The notes beneath the pieces were generated by a model. It was not told where the DNA came from. It searched no databases and was given only the letters and a program-made list of their open reading frames with translations. Shown here in pieces: positions 35,549 to 43,875 of a DNA stretch of 45,963 bases. The stretch's first letter is position 1. The number at the start of each line of letters is the position of its first letter. The DNA is from Acholeplasmataceae bacterium (GTDB lineage Bacteria > Bacillota_I > Bacilli_A > Acholeplasmatales > UBA5453): contig DUQU01000058.1 in assembly GCA_012837645.1 (NCBI GenBank), positions 1 to 45,963 on the forward strand, given 5' to 3'. A program made the position numbers and the translations under genes.

Positions 35549-37390
35549 ATGAGAAAAATTTTACTTGCCTTATTAGTGTTTGCCGTTGGATTTACTTTAA
35601 CAGCAACACTTTATGGTGATGAGCCTGTCGGAACAGGCGATGTAGTCGTTCATTTTCATAAATGGGATGAAGATTACGAAGGTATCGGTGCTCATGCTTG
35701 GGGTTCAACTGCCGCAGCAATGCCGGAACCAACTGGTCGAGATGAATTTGGTATTTATTTTGAATTTAAAGATGTAGCGGTTGGGGCGGAAGTAGGCTTT
35801 ATCGCTGTTTATTTTAATGGTGAGGAGCCAGATTGGGATAGAAAGTTAACAGGGGATGTTAATATTGATCCCTCTGCAGTTGTTAAAGATGAAGTTACTC
35901 ACGTTTACGTTTTTGAAGGCGCAGAAACTAAAGAAGACGTGCCAGCGCATTATATTGCTAAAAAAGATGTGTATAACTTGCTTTTAGTATATGTGGATCC
36001 GGCTAATAATTATGAAGAAAACTTAGGTGTTTATGCTTGGGGCGGTTGGGACTTTGAGCCTCAATGGGGCACACCGGAAAAAGTATTTACTAATGGTGGT
36101 TCTCATTCCGCAGTAGCTGTAATAAAAGCCGGGATGTTATATTCGGAAAGCCCAGGGGCAGGACTGCTTATTTATGCTGGCGATGACGATACTAAGAAAA
36201 CAGGTGATGTTAAGTTAGATGTTGCTTTGGGTGAAGACCCAGAACTTGGCGATGTTGGCTTCGCATATGTGGTCAATAAAGGAGATGGCTATACAGTTGG
36301 AGATAATGTTTTTTATGATGCTACTGATTTTGCTGAGGAGGCATTTAAATTTAAATTAATGCCAATGCAGCTTGATGAACAAACTAGAGAAATTAAAGGT
36401 ACTTATGCTAAAGATCCAAAAACAGTTATGGTTAATATTAGTTCCCCTATTAAATCACCTTATTTAGCCGCAAAAGACAAAGAAGCAGCGAGAGAAATCA
36501 TTAAGAGTTGGTTTACCGTGCATGAAATACTAGGAGAAAATGAATTTGGGCCTAAAATTCCAATTGAAGATGTTCACTTTGCGGAATCTGCAGAAACATT
36601 AATTAATTTCGTTTTAATTTTAGAGAATCCGCTTGACAATGCAAAGGAATACGAAGTAATTTTTGATTCGTCAATGGTATTAGATGAAGTTGTAGCGACT
36701 TTGGTTTTCAATGTGACATTAGATAAACCTTTAGAAGAAGGACAACAAATTAATATCCCTGGTGGATTAAGCGGATGGGACCCTGCTCATAAAGATTTCG
36801 TGATGGAAAAGGTTGATGATTTAAACTATATTTTTGAGTTTGAAATAACCCTTAAAGAAGGAGAAAATTATCGGACAGAATATAAATATGTTAATGATGG
36901 AACTTGGGATGGGGAAGAAAGATTGACAGAAAATCGTTATGTAATTGTTGGAAGAAATGACATAGTAGATGGAAAGGTTAATATTTATGATGAAATAACA
37001 TTCGATCCAGAAAAAGATGAAAACGAACCTAACCACTTTAATGAACCATATATATCTCCTAATTATTATTCAAACTTAGTTTTAGATTTAGATCGAGAAG
37101 CTCCAGAGATAGTCTTTATTTCTCCATCAGGAATAGTAGGTAAAGAAGAAGCAGAAAGAATTATTATTGTTCCTTGGGGTAAGAAGTTTAATATGAATTT
37201 ATTCCCACGGTATGAAGCCCTTGATGATCGGGATGGAGATATTACGAGAGCGGTTTTTGTACCTAAAGGAGAATTTTCAATATTAGACACATCAGAAGTA
37301 GGCGATTATGTAATTATGCTTGAAGTTGAAGATGCTTGGGGTAATGTCACGCAAGAGAAATTTACCTTCAGGGTTCAAAAAGGTAAATAG
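35549..37390 (+). CDS. Secreted non-catalytic multi-domain starch-binding protein
   Basis: This 613-residue protein has a signal peptide (about 1-24) but no lipobox or C-terminal anchor. Residues about 30-125 form a CBM41/PUD domain closely resembling that of pulA (VVVHFHKWDEDYEGIGAHAW). A second PUD-like domain spans about 140-265 (YNLLLVYVDPANNYEENLG). A CBM20/CBM48-like domain follows at about 385-490 (INIPGGLSGWDPAHKDF). The C terminus is an Ig-like DUF5011 domain (about 520-612). No glycosidase motifs are present. It is the first gene of the malEFG operon. The likely role is to hold starch or maltodextrin near the membrane, comparable in concept to SusE/SusF; this is inference. Confidence 0.75.
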   Translation: MRKILLALLVFAVGFTLTATLYGDEPVGTGDVVVHFHKWDEDYEGIGAHAWGSTAAAMPEPTGRDEFGIYFEFKDVAVGAEVGFIAVYFNGEEPDWDRKLTGDVNIDPSAVVKDEVTHVYVFEGAETKEDVPAHYIAKKDVYNLLLVYVDPANNYEENLGVYAWGGWDFEPQWGTPEKVFTNGGSHSAVAVIKAGMLYSESPGAGLLIYAGDDDTKKTGDVKLDVALGEDPELGDVGFAYVVNKGDGYTVGDNVFYDATDFAEEAFKFKLMPMQLDEQTREIKGTYAKDPKTVMVNISSPIKSPYLAAKDKEAAREIIKSWFTVHEILGENEFGPKIPIEDVHFAESAETLINFVLILENPLDNAKEYEVIFDSSMVLDEVVATLVFNVTLDKPLEEGQQINIPGGLSGWDPAHKDFVMEKVDDLNYIFEFEITLKEGENYRTEYKYVNDGTWDGEERLTENRYVIVGRNDIVDGKVNIYDEITFDPEKDENEPNHFNEPYISPNYYSNLVLDLDREAPEIVFISPSGIVGKEEAERIIIVPWGKKFNMNLFPRYEALDDRDGDITRAVFVPKGEFSILDTSEVGDYVIMLEVEDAWGNVTQEKFTFRVQKGK

Positions 37391-37403
37391 GAGGTAAAAG
37401 ACG

Positions 37404-38744
37404 ATGAAAAAATATTTAATACTTGTATTTACAATCTTATTAAGTTTTACTTTATTTGCTTGTGGGGATAAAACAGAAAACTTAGGTGAAGTGATTGATT
37501 TTAGTGAGACACATGGAAAGAAAACTGAATTAAGAGTTTGGTTAGATGATGAAAAAGGCGAATATATGGAAGCAATTATTAAAGAGTTTAATAAAATATA
37601 TCCAAATATTTATGTTAGGTTCCTTCATAAAGGTTCTGTTGAATCACGTGAACAATTAAAGACATTTGGACCTTCTGGTAATGGTGCCGATGTATTTCAA
37701 TTTCCGCATGACCATCTAGCACAAGCGATCTTAGAAGATTTAGTATTAGCTTTACCTAGCGATACAAAACAGAGAGTAGAAGCGAGATCACATGAACTAG
37801 GTGTTCAAATTGCTACTTTAAGTTATAATGAAGAAACACATTCTTTCGATCCCAATGATCCTAATGCAGTAGAATCATTGTATGCAGTTCCAATGTCAAT
37901 TGAGTCTGTAGGTTTATACTACAACAAAGATTTAGTTGAAACTCCAGCAGCGACTTATGAAGAATTATTTGCAGCTGCTGATATTTGGAATAATTCACCT
38001 TTTGGTGGAGATGAGAGTGGTAGAACAAATGCAGAAGCCAATAATTATTATTTAACGATTTCTAGTCATTGGGCTGATAGTTATTTTATGCAACACATTT
38101 ATTCTGCTTTTGGTTTTTATCCTTTTGGTGAAACATTAGATGATCCATCTGAGGTTGGTTTTGCTAATGCAGAGGAAGCGCTTGTATGGATGAGGGAAGA
38201 ATTAAAACCAAGAACAACCGGAAACGGTGATCATGAAAGTGTTGGCGGCGCTGGGTTTGAAGCTGGAGATGTTCCTTATATAATCGCAGGCCCATGGAAT
38301 AATGAAGCTTATAAAAATGCTGGTTTAAACTATGGAGTTGCACCACTACCGACTATAGACGGTAAAGAAACTAAATCATTTGCAGGAGCGATGATGGCCG
38401 CTGTTTATAAATATTCGAAGAATCAAGAAGCAGCGATTAAATTTGTTGAATTTTTAAGTTCTGATATTGCAATGCAACTTCAATATGACTATAAACAAAA
38501 ACTTCCAGCTTTAAAAGGAGAGTTATTAGTCAATATCGAAGGTGTTTTAGAAGATGAATTATTAATGGCGATGAGTAGACAATTAGAAACGTCAATTCCA
38601 ATGCCTACTATTCCTCAAGTTACCTATTATTGGGGACCAGGTGAAACAATGATTAAAGACACTTGGAATGGCGAAGAATTAATTTCAAAATTAGTTACTG
38701 ATGCTGAGCACTCATATCGCACGAATGTAGGATTAGGTCAATAG
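37404..38744 (+). CDS. malE: Maltodextrin-binding lipoprotein (MalE/MdxE-like)
   Basis: This 446-residue family 1 solute-binding protein has a lipobox FAC (C20). The pattern includes LRVWLDDEKGEYMEAIIKEF, the FPHDHL segment and the conserved VPMSIES and GAGFEAGDVPYIIAGPWN regions seen in maltose/maltodextrin binders. Anchored outside, it delivers maltodextrins to MalFG. It lies 13 bp after the starch-binding gene and has its own ribosome binding site, GGAGG. A strong hairpin separates it from malF. Confidence 0.92.
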   Translation: MKKYLILVFTILLSFTLFACGDKTENLGEVIDFSETHGKKTELRVWLDDEKGEYMEAIIKEFNKIYPNIYVRFLHKGSVESREQLKTFGPSGNGADVFQFPHDHLAQAILEDLVLALPSDTKQRVEARSHELGVQIATLSYNEETHSFDPNDPNAVESLYAVPMSIESVGLYYNKDLVETPAATYEELFAAADIWNNSPFGGDESGRTNAEANNYYLTISSHWADSYFMQHIYSAFGFYPFGETLDDPSEVGFANAEEALVWMREELKPRTTGNGDHESVGGAGFEAGDVPYIIAGPWNNEAYKNAGLNYGVAPLPTIDGKETKSFAGAMMAAVYKYSKNQEAAIKFVEFLSSDIAMQLQYDYKQKLPALKGELLVNIEGVLEDELLMAMSRQLETSIPMPTIPQVTYYWGPGETMIKDTWNGEELISKLVTDAEHSYRTNVGLGQ

Positions 38745-38753
38745 AAATAATGA

Positions 38754-38785
38754 GTAAGTGGCGGCAAATCTTTGCCGCCCTTGCT
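38754..38785 (+). repeat. Hairpin between malE and malF
   Basis: GGCGGCAAA (38760-38768) and TTTGCCGCC (38771-38779) are a perfect 9-bp inverted repeat, and outer arms AGTAAG/CTTGCT extend it. No T-run follows. It probably protects malE mRNA or lowers malF/malG levels, rather than ending transcription fully. Confidence 0.75.
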
Positions 38786-38807
38786 TCATATTAAGATGAG
38801 GAGAAAG

Positions 38808-41237
38808 ATGAAATTAAAAAGCATCTTAAAAGCTATTTTAAGTTTTTTTATTTGGGGGTTGGGGCAGCTTTTAAATAGACAATATTTAAAGGCGCTTTTC
38901 TTTTTTGCCGTTTTTGTATTATTTATTGGGATTGAATTAGGAACTAGTAAATACTTTTATAAAGAGGATTATGAGCATCAATTAGCTTATGAAAAAATCT
39001 CAGGTAATAATTTTGATGATGAATGGTATCATCATTTATTAGGCTATTACGTTAAACAATTTAGAGAAAATAATAAAACTTATCCCGCTTTTGAAGAGTA
39101 TTTAGTTTTAAATGATGTTAGCATTATTGAGATTGGTTCAGGAAGATTTACTTGGAGCGGTGAAGAAAATATTACTGAAGCTTCCTTTATTGAATGGTTA
39201 GCGAGCGATATTGAAAAAACTAGTCCAGAAACTTATACTAATATTATTACTGATGACGTTATAGAAAAAGATGAATTTTTAAATAATATTGTTGATTATA
39301 AACTTTTAAAAACTAAAGAAATAATTTACTATGACGAAGATAATGATATTTATTATTATGAAAATATCGGTCGTAGTATTGAAGAAGAAGAAAGAGAATA
39401 TATTGAAACGAATTTTTTTACTGAAAAAGAAAACCCTGCAATCATTAATAAGGTTACTGGTTTTTTAAAGTATGAAAAAAGTGGAGAAATATATCAGTAT
39501 AATGAAAAATATTATTTAAAAGTTAAAGTTAATGGTGACGACAAACTTGCCTTACTTAATTTGGATGTATTAAGCTTTATTGATTATCCAACTACACCGC
39601 CTTTGGCAGTTCAAAAGAACATTTATGGTCCACTTTATGGTAAAGGGGATGATTTTTTTGAGCATTATCGTCCTGGTTTGATTCATAATGGAGTACGCTT
39701 GCAATATAAAGAAACAGATTTTATGAAAATGTTTAGAACGGCGATGGTTACTACTTTTAACCTTCCTGGTAATGAATTTGACGGGACCGATTATACAAAA
39801 TTAATGATTAAAGTTTATTTCGGTTTAAATCCGGAAGTTAGAGAGGATTTTTTAGATGGTTATGATCATTTTTTCTATGATCGGGCTGGACTTTTTACTC
39901 GTGGCTATTGGGCAGTTTCAACCTTAGGTATAACCAAAAAGGTTGATTATCGTAGTTTTCATGCTCTTGATGATATTATGATTGGAACTGAAAAGGATGG
40001 AGTTAGTTCTTCATTAAAAGGATTAATTGCGATTTCTCCTAGCGTTCCTTTACAAGGTCATGTTTCCACGATGTTATTGTTAGAGGGATTAATTGGAGTA
40101 ATATTATCATTGTTTTTCTTTATCTTTTTATTTTGGTCGGTAAAAGATGCTTATGTAACATCAAATAGAAAAATTAAAAAAGAAGAAATAGAATCAGACC
40201 GTAAATATTTTAAAAATATTTGGGATAAAAGTTTTGAGTATATTGTTTTATCGCCAGCTTTATTTGTTTTAGCATTTATCTCTATTATGCCAATAGCCTT
40301 CGGTTTTATTATCGCTTTTACTAATATTAGTGGAAATGAATCGATGATGGATACTTTTGATTGGGTAGGGCTTAAAAACTTTGTTAAGATTTTTAATTTC
40401 GCTTCTGGTTTAGGCGATTCTTTTGGAAGAGCCTTTTGGAGAGTGTTGTCGTGGACGGTTGTTTGGGCGGTTTTTTCCACCTTTACGGTGTTTTTTGGTG
40501 GTTTTATTCAAGCTTTAATTTTAAATAGTGAAAAAGTTGTTTTTAGAAAATTATGGCGGACAATTTTAATTTTACCGTGGGCGATACCTGCTTTACTTTC
40601 ACAAATGGTATTTTCGGTAATGTTTAAAGAGAAGGGAGTTGTTAATCAACTTTTAAATTCAATTGGTATTTCTGATATTTTAAAAAATATTGGTATTTTA
40701 GGGAAGCCTTATCATTCGCTTTCTAAAGTGGCCCAATTCTTTTATTTAGGGCCAGAAAATATTCAGTGGTTTAGCAATCCTCATAATGCTACTTTTGTGA
40801 GAGCGACTTTGATTGTCGTTAATATTTGGTTGGGTTTTCCTTATTTTATGGCTTTGATGACTGGTGTTATGACAGCGATTGATAAAACGCTTTATGAAGC
40901 AGCGGATATTGATGGCGCGACTGGATTTCAAAAGATTACTAAAATTACGATGCCGTTAGTCCTTTACTCCACGGCACCGATTTTGATTATGACTTTTTCA
41001 GGTAACTTTAATAACTTTGGGGTGATCTATTTTATCACCGGGGGAGGGCCGAACACTGGTTCACCTCATCGAGGCTTTGCTGGTGATACTGATATTTTAA
41101 TATCGTGGATGTATAAACTAACGGTCGATTATAGTGTTTATAATATGGCTTCAGTTTTCTCGGTTTTAATCTTTTTCTTCGTCGGTTCAATAACGGCTTG
41201 GAATTTATCGAGAACAAGAGCTTTTCAGGAGGATTAA
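38808..41237 (+). CDS. malF: Maltodextrin ABC permease subunit MalF with large extracytoplasmic insert
   Basis: This 809-residue protein is much longer than usual MalF/MdxF proteins (about 430-515). After the first membrane region (about 8-45, with GLGQLLNRQYLKALFFF) comes a hydrophilic region of about 370 residues (48-418) that should lie outside. The permease core follows, with the EAA loop EAADIDGATG at about 697 that contacts the ATPase. E. coli MalF also has an outer P2 loop, but a smaller one. The ATG at 38808 with GAGGAG upstream is preferred over an earlier in-frame start at 38772 inside the hairpin. The downstream malG starts 2 bp after the stop. Confidence 0.9.
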   Translation: MKLKSILKAILSFFIWGLGQLLNRQYLKALFFFAVFVLFIGIELGTSKYFYKEDYEHQLAYEKISGNNFDDEWYHHLLGYYVKQFRENNKTYPAFEEYLVLNDVSIIEIGSGRFTWSGEENITEASFIEWLASDIEKTSPETYTNIITDDVIEKDEFLNNIVDYKLLKTKEIIYYDEDNDIYYYENIGRSIEEEEREYIETNFFTEKENPAIINKVTGFLKYEKSGEIYQYNEKYYLKVKVNGDDKLALLNLDVLSFIDYPTTPPLAVQKNIYGPLYGKGDDFFEHYRPGLIHNGVRLQYKETDFMKMFRTAMVTTFNLPGNEFDGTDYTKLMIKVYFGLNPEVREDFLDGYDHFFYDRAGLFTRGYWAVSTLGITKKVDYRSFHALDDIMIGTEKDGVSSSLKGLIAISPSVPLQGHVSTMLLLEGLIGVILSLFFFIFLFWSVKDAYVTSNRKIKKEEIESDRKYFKNIWDKSFEYIVLSPALFVLAFISIMPIAFGFIIAFTNISGNESMMDTFDWVGLKNFVKIFNFASGLGDSFGRAFWRVLSWTVVWAVFSTFTVFFGGFIQALILNSEKVVFRKLWRTILILPWAIPALLSQMVFSVMFKEKGVVNQLLNSIGISDILKNIGILGKPYHSLSKVAQFFYLGPENIQWFSNPHNATFVRATLIVVNIWLGFPYFMALMTGVMTAIDKTLYEAADIDGATGFQKITKITMPLVLYSTAPILIMTFSGNFNNFGVIYFITGGGPNTGSPHRGFAGDTDILISWMYKLTVDYSVYNMASVFSVLIFFFVGSITAWNLSRTRAFQED

Positions 41238-41239
41238 GA

Positions 41240-42625
41240 ATGGGATTATTAGCTTATTTTCTAATATTTTTAGCGCTTTTTATTGTCTTAGCAGTTTACT
41301 TTGTTAATGCTTTTATTTTAATGGATGTTTTAGAAAAAAAAGGCTATGAAAGCCATAAATATCGCCTAAAAGCTTTTATACCAATTTATGGCAACAAAGT
41401 TATTAAAAAACTTGATATTTTAAGCAAAGAAGTAAACGAATCGCATATTAACTATTTATATAAGCCTTATTATATTTACAGGAAAGCTTTAGTTGTAGTG
41501 TTGATTGAGTTTTTAGTGTTTTTACTGTTGATTCCGCTTTCGGTTATCTTTTATTTATCTTTTATTAATAATAAAATTTTAACAATGTTGATTAGTTTGT
41601 TAATTATTGTTGTTTATTTGGTTTATCAAGGTTCAGTAGCGGAATACGGTAGGAAAAAAGGTTATGAAGGGGTAAAATATGATTTAATGGCTTTGGTTCC
41701 TGTTGCTGGATTTTTCTATTTTAAAGCTAAAAAGCCTTTGAAGGAAACTTCTCGAGAAAGTTTAAAAAAGGTAATATCTTTAAAAAACATTTTAATGAGG
41801 TTTTTTATTAATGCTGAATTAACAATTATGGTTGTAATAGTTGTTTTACCAGTTTTATATATTTTTGGCATGGCTTTCTCTAATGTAAGAACGGATATTC
41901 CTAATACCTTGTGGCCTAAAAACCCTAACTTTCAAGCTTTTATCTTTTTAACAAAAGAAACTAACTTTTGGACTTGGTATCGTAATACCCTAGGGATTGC
42001 TGTTATTAATATGATTATTGGAACGATTATTATTACAGGAGCTTCCTATGTTTTTGCTCGTTATAGTTTTAAAGGTAAAAAAGCAGGGTTGTTAGCGATT
42101 TTAGTTTTACAAGCTTTTCCTTCTTTTATGGGTTTAATTGCGATGTATGTGTTGTTTTGGAAGTTTGGTTTATTAGGAAAGCCTCTGGCTCTTTCTATCT
42201 TATATATTGGTGGTAGTATTCCTGGTAATCTTTGGCTTATTAAAGGGTTTTTATCGCAAATACCTAAAGACTTAGATGAGTCAGCGATGATTGATGGGGC
42301 TTCTAAAGTAAAAATATTTACTTATATAATTTTACCGCTTGCCGTTCCAATTTTAACGTTTGTCGCGGTTTCGATGTTTATGGGTCCTTGGATGGATTAT
42401 ATGTTGCCGAGTTATTTATTAGATCATATGGTCGATGCGGGGGACGCTACTGATAGGTGGACTTTGGCTGTTGGTATTTATAAGTTTATTAATGATGCTA
42501 ATCATTTAAATTATTCAGCTTTTGCAGCGGCTTCATTAATTGTAGGAATACCGATTGCAGTTTTATATATGATTTTCCAAAAATACTTAATTGAAGGTAT
42601 TATGGCAGGTGCAACAAAAGGATAA
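41240..42625 (+). CDS. malG: Maltodextrin ABC permease subunit MalG with extra N-terminal membrane domain
   Basis: This 461-residue protein carries a typical MalG core of about 275 residues (from about 185), with EAA-type loop ESAMIDGASKVKIF. The first 185 residues are extra: about four membrane segments and two copies of a motif KKGYE-x2-KY-x-L-x-A-(I/V)-P-(I/V)-x-G, at about 33-52 and 138-157. I do not recognise this domain as a usual MalG part. The start is ATG 41240 after AGGAGG; the longer open frame overlaps malF without ribosome-binding support. No ATPase gene follows, so a shared MsmX/MalK ATPase elsewhere is expected. Confidence 0.9.
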   Translation: MGLLAYFLIFLALFIVLAVYFVNAFILMDVLEKKGYESHKYRLKAFIPIYGNKVIKKLDILSKEVNESHINYLYKPYYIYRKALVVVLIEFLVFLLLIPLSVIFYLSFINNKILTMLISLLIIVVYLVYQGSVAEYGRKKGYEGVKYDLMALVPVAGFFYFKAKKPLKETSRESLKKVISLKNILMRFFINAELTIMVVIVVLPVLYIFGMAFSNVRTDIPNTLWPKNPNFQAFIFLTKETNFWTWYRNTLGIAVINMIIGTIIITGASYVFARYSFKGKKAGLLAILVLQAFPSFMGLIAMYVLFWKFGLLGKPLALSILYIGGSIPGNLWLIKGFLSQIPKDLDESAMIDGASKVKIFTYIILPLAVPILTFVAVSMFMGPWMDYMLPSYLLDHMVDAGDATDRWTLAVGIYKFINDANHLNYSAFAAASLIVGIPIAVLYMIFQKYLIEGIMAGATKG

Positions 42626-42657
42626 AAAATAACCGCGGCTCATGGCTGCGGTTTTTT
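42624..42657. terminator. Bidirectional terminator between malG and the LacI-type gene
   Basis: AACCGC (42631-42636) and GCGGTT (42648-42653), with inner pairing and A/T runs on both sides, serve the two converging operons. Confidence 0.8.
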
Positions 42658-43624
42658 AATGTGAGGCTCTTAATACTAAGTTAACATCGATAACATCATG
42701 TAAGATTTCTAATTCAACACCTCTAATTAACTGATTAAGTTTTAAGAAACTTTGTTTTCCCATAAATTTAACTGATTGGTGGATAGAAGTTAGTTTAGGG
42801 GTAGTCCAATTGCAGAGAACAGAATCATCGTAACCGACTAAAGAAAGGTCTTTAGGAACGTCAATTTTTAGCTTTTTTAAAACATTTAAAGTCGCGAGAG
42901 CGAGAGTATCTGAAAAGCAAAAAATAGCATCAGTTTTATTATTAGTTATTAAAATTTGTTCGATTAAGTTTTCATCTGGAGAAAGAAGATCAAAATCAAA
43001 GATTTCAGCATAGAGATTCGCTTTCTTAATTACTTTTAAAAAGCCAATCGTTCTTTCTTCGGTGGTCAGTAAAAATGAAGGACCTCTGAAAACTATTAAG
43101 TTTTTTCTTTGTTGTTTTAAAAAAAGTTGAGCAGCAAGTTCTCCGCCTTTAATATTATTAGAAGTAATAGAAGGGATGTTTTCGTCTAAAATATGGTCAA
43201 CAGTAATAAGCGGTATTTTTAATTCTGCTAGTTTTTCATAATTGCTAAAATTAGAAGCGATAATGAGACCATCGATGTTGTATTGTTCAAAAAAGTGTAA
43301 ATATTCAATTTCTCGGTTAGGATCGTCATTAGTTTGGCAAAACAAAACTTTATATCCTGAAGCGAGTGCTTGAGATTCGATTCCTGCGATTAGTTCACCA
43401 TAAAAAGTAGCACCAACATGGGGGATAATGACACCAATTATTCTAGAAGAACCAGTAGTGAGGCTTCTTGCAAGTTGATTGGGGACGAATCCTAATTCAG
43501 CGATTACTTTTTCGACTACTTTTCTAGTTGATTCGTGGACGTATCCTTTATTGTTTATTACTCTTGAGACGGTTGAAACGGATACGTTTGCTTTTTTGGC
43601 AACATCTCTTATTGTTGGTTTCAT
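42656..43624 (-). CDS. LacI-family transcriptional regulator (MalR-like)
   Basis: This 322-residue protein has an N-terminal LacI helix-turn-helix (TIRDVAKKANVSVSTVSRVI), hinge helix ARSLTT and a periplasmic-binding-type effector domain (IIGVIIPHVGATFYGELIAG onwards). I start it at ATG 43624 (MKPTIRDV) with AAAGGAGC 7 bp upstream; the longer frame begins too close to the expected transcript start. Its place after malEFG makes it the likely regulator of the glucan genes, sensing maltose or maltodextrin. A CcpA role is less likely because CcpA-specific features cannot be confirmed. Confidence 0.9.
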   Translation of the reverse strand: MKPTIRDVAKKANVSVSTVSRVINNKGYVHESTRKVVEKVIAELGFVPNQLARSLTTGSSRIIGVIIPHVGATFYGELIAGIESQALASGYKVLFCQTNDDPNREIEYLHFFEQYNIDGLIIASNFSNYEKLAELKIPLITVDHILDENIPSITSNNIKGGELAAQLFLKQQRKNLIVFRGPSFLLTTEERTIGFLKVIKKANLYAEIFDFDLLSPDENLIEQILITNNKTDAIFCFSDTLALATLNVLKKLKIDVPKDLSLVGYDDSVLCNWTTPKLTSIHQSVKFMGKQSFLKLNQLIRGVELEILHDVIDVNLVLRASH

Positions 43625-43652
43625 AGTTTTAGCTCCTTTGGAATTCATGTTT

Positions 43653-43702
43653 ATTTTACCATGAATTATTTTATTTATAAAGTGTCTTAAAAAGCGTTTT
43701 AA
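43653..43702 (-). promoter_or_regulatory. Promoter and putative operator of the LacI-type gene
   Basis: On the minus strand TTTATA (43681-43676) and TAAAAT (43658-43653) are spaced by 17 bp, with an extended -10 (TGGTAAAAT). Just upstream, AAAAAGCGTTTTAA at 43689-43702 is a CG-centred operator-like sequence resembling cre/LacI sites, which would allow self-regulation. Confidence 0.55.
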
Positions 43703-43728
43703 ATTTAAAATAATTAAAGTAAACTAGT

Positions 43729-43743
43729 CCCGAGTTTGCCACC
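43729..43743 (+). repeat. Left inverted repeat of the IS
   Basis: CCCGAGTTTGCCACC, the exact reverse complement of 45846-45860. The next bases inward (GC) match the right end (AGC) only if one base is skipped. Confidence 0.9.
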
Positions 43744-43809
43744 GCTAATTTAAGTTATACCTAAAATTGAAGTCAAATATATATTTATATATATAAATGA
43801 CTTTTTTTA

Positions 43810-43838
43810 TTGCTATTGGATCATTTATGCGCTATAAT
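43810..43838 (+). promoter_or_regulatory. Transposase promoter
   Basis: TTGCTA (43810-43815) and TATAAT (43833-43838) with a 17-bp spacer. AAAGGAGA at 43863-43870 precedes the ATG. Confidence 0.7.
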
Positions 43839-43875
43839 AAATGTTGTAAGATACTAACAATAAAGGAGACGTTTT

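Noticed and set aside
40151-40480. 109-residue antisense open frame over malF
   Set aside because: A shadow of the permease core; no start signals and no recognisable domain.
35369-43624. Expected malK/msmX ATPase gene in the glucan island
   Set aside because: I looked for Walker motifs near malEFG and found none; the only ABC ATPase in the window (2617-3486) is of the ABC-2 exporter type.
43744-43800. AT-rich ATATAT tract near the left IS end as a replication origin
   Set aside because: It is short, lies inside the IS and has no DnaA-box cluster nearby.
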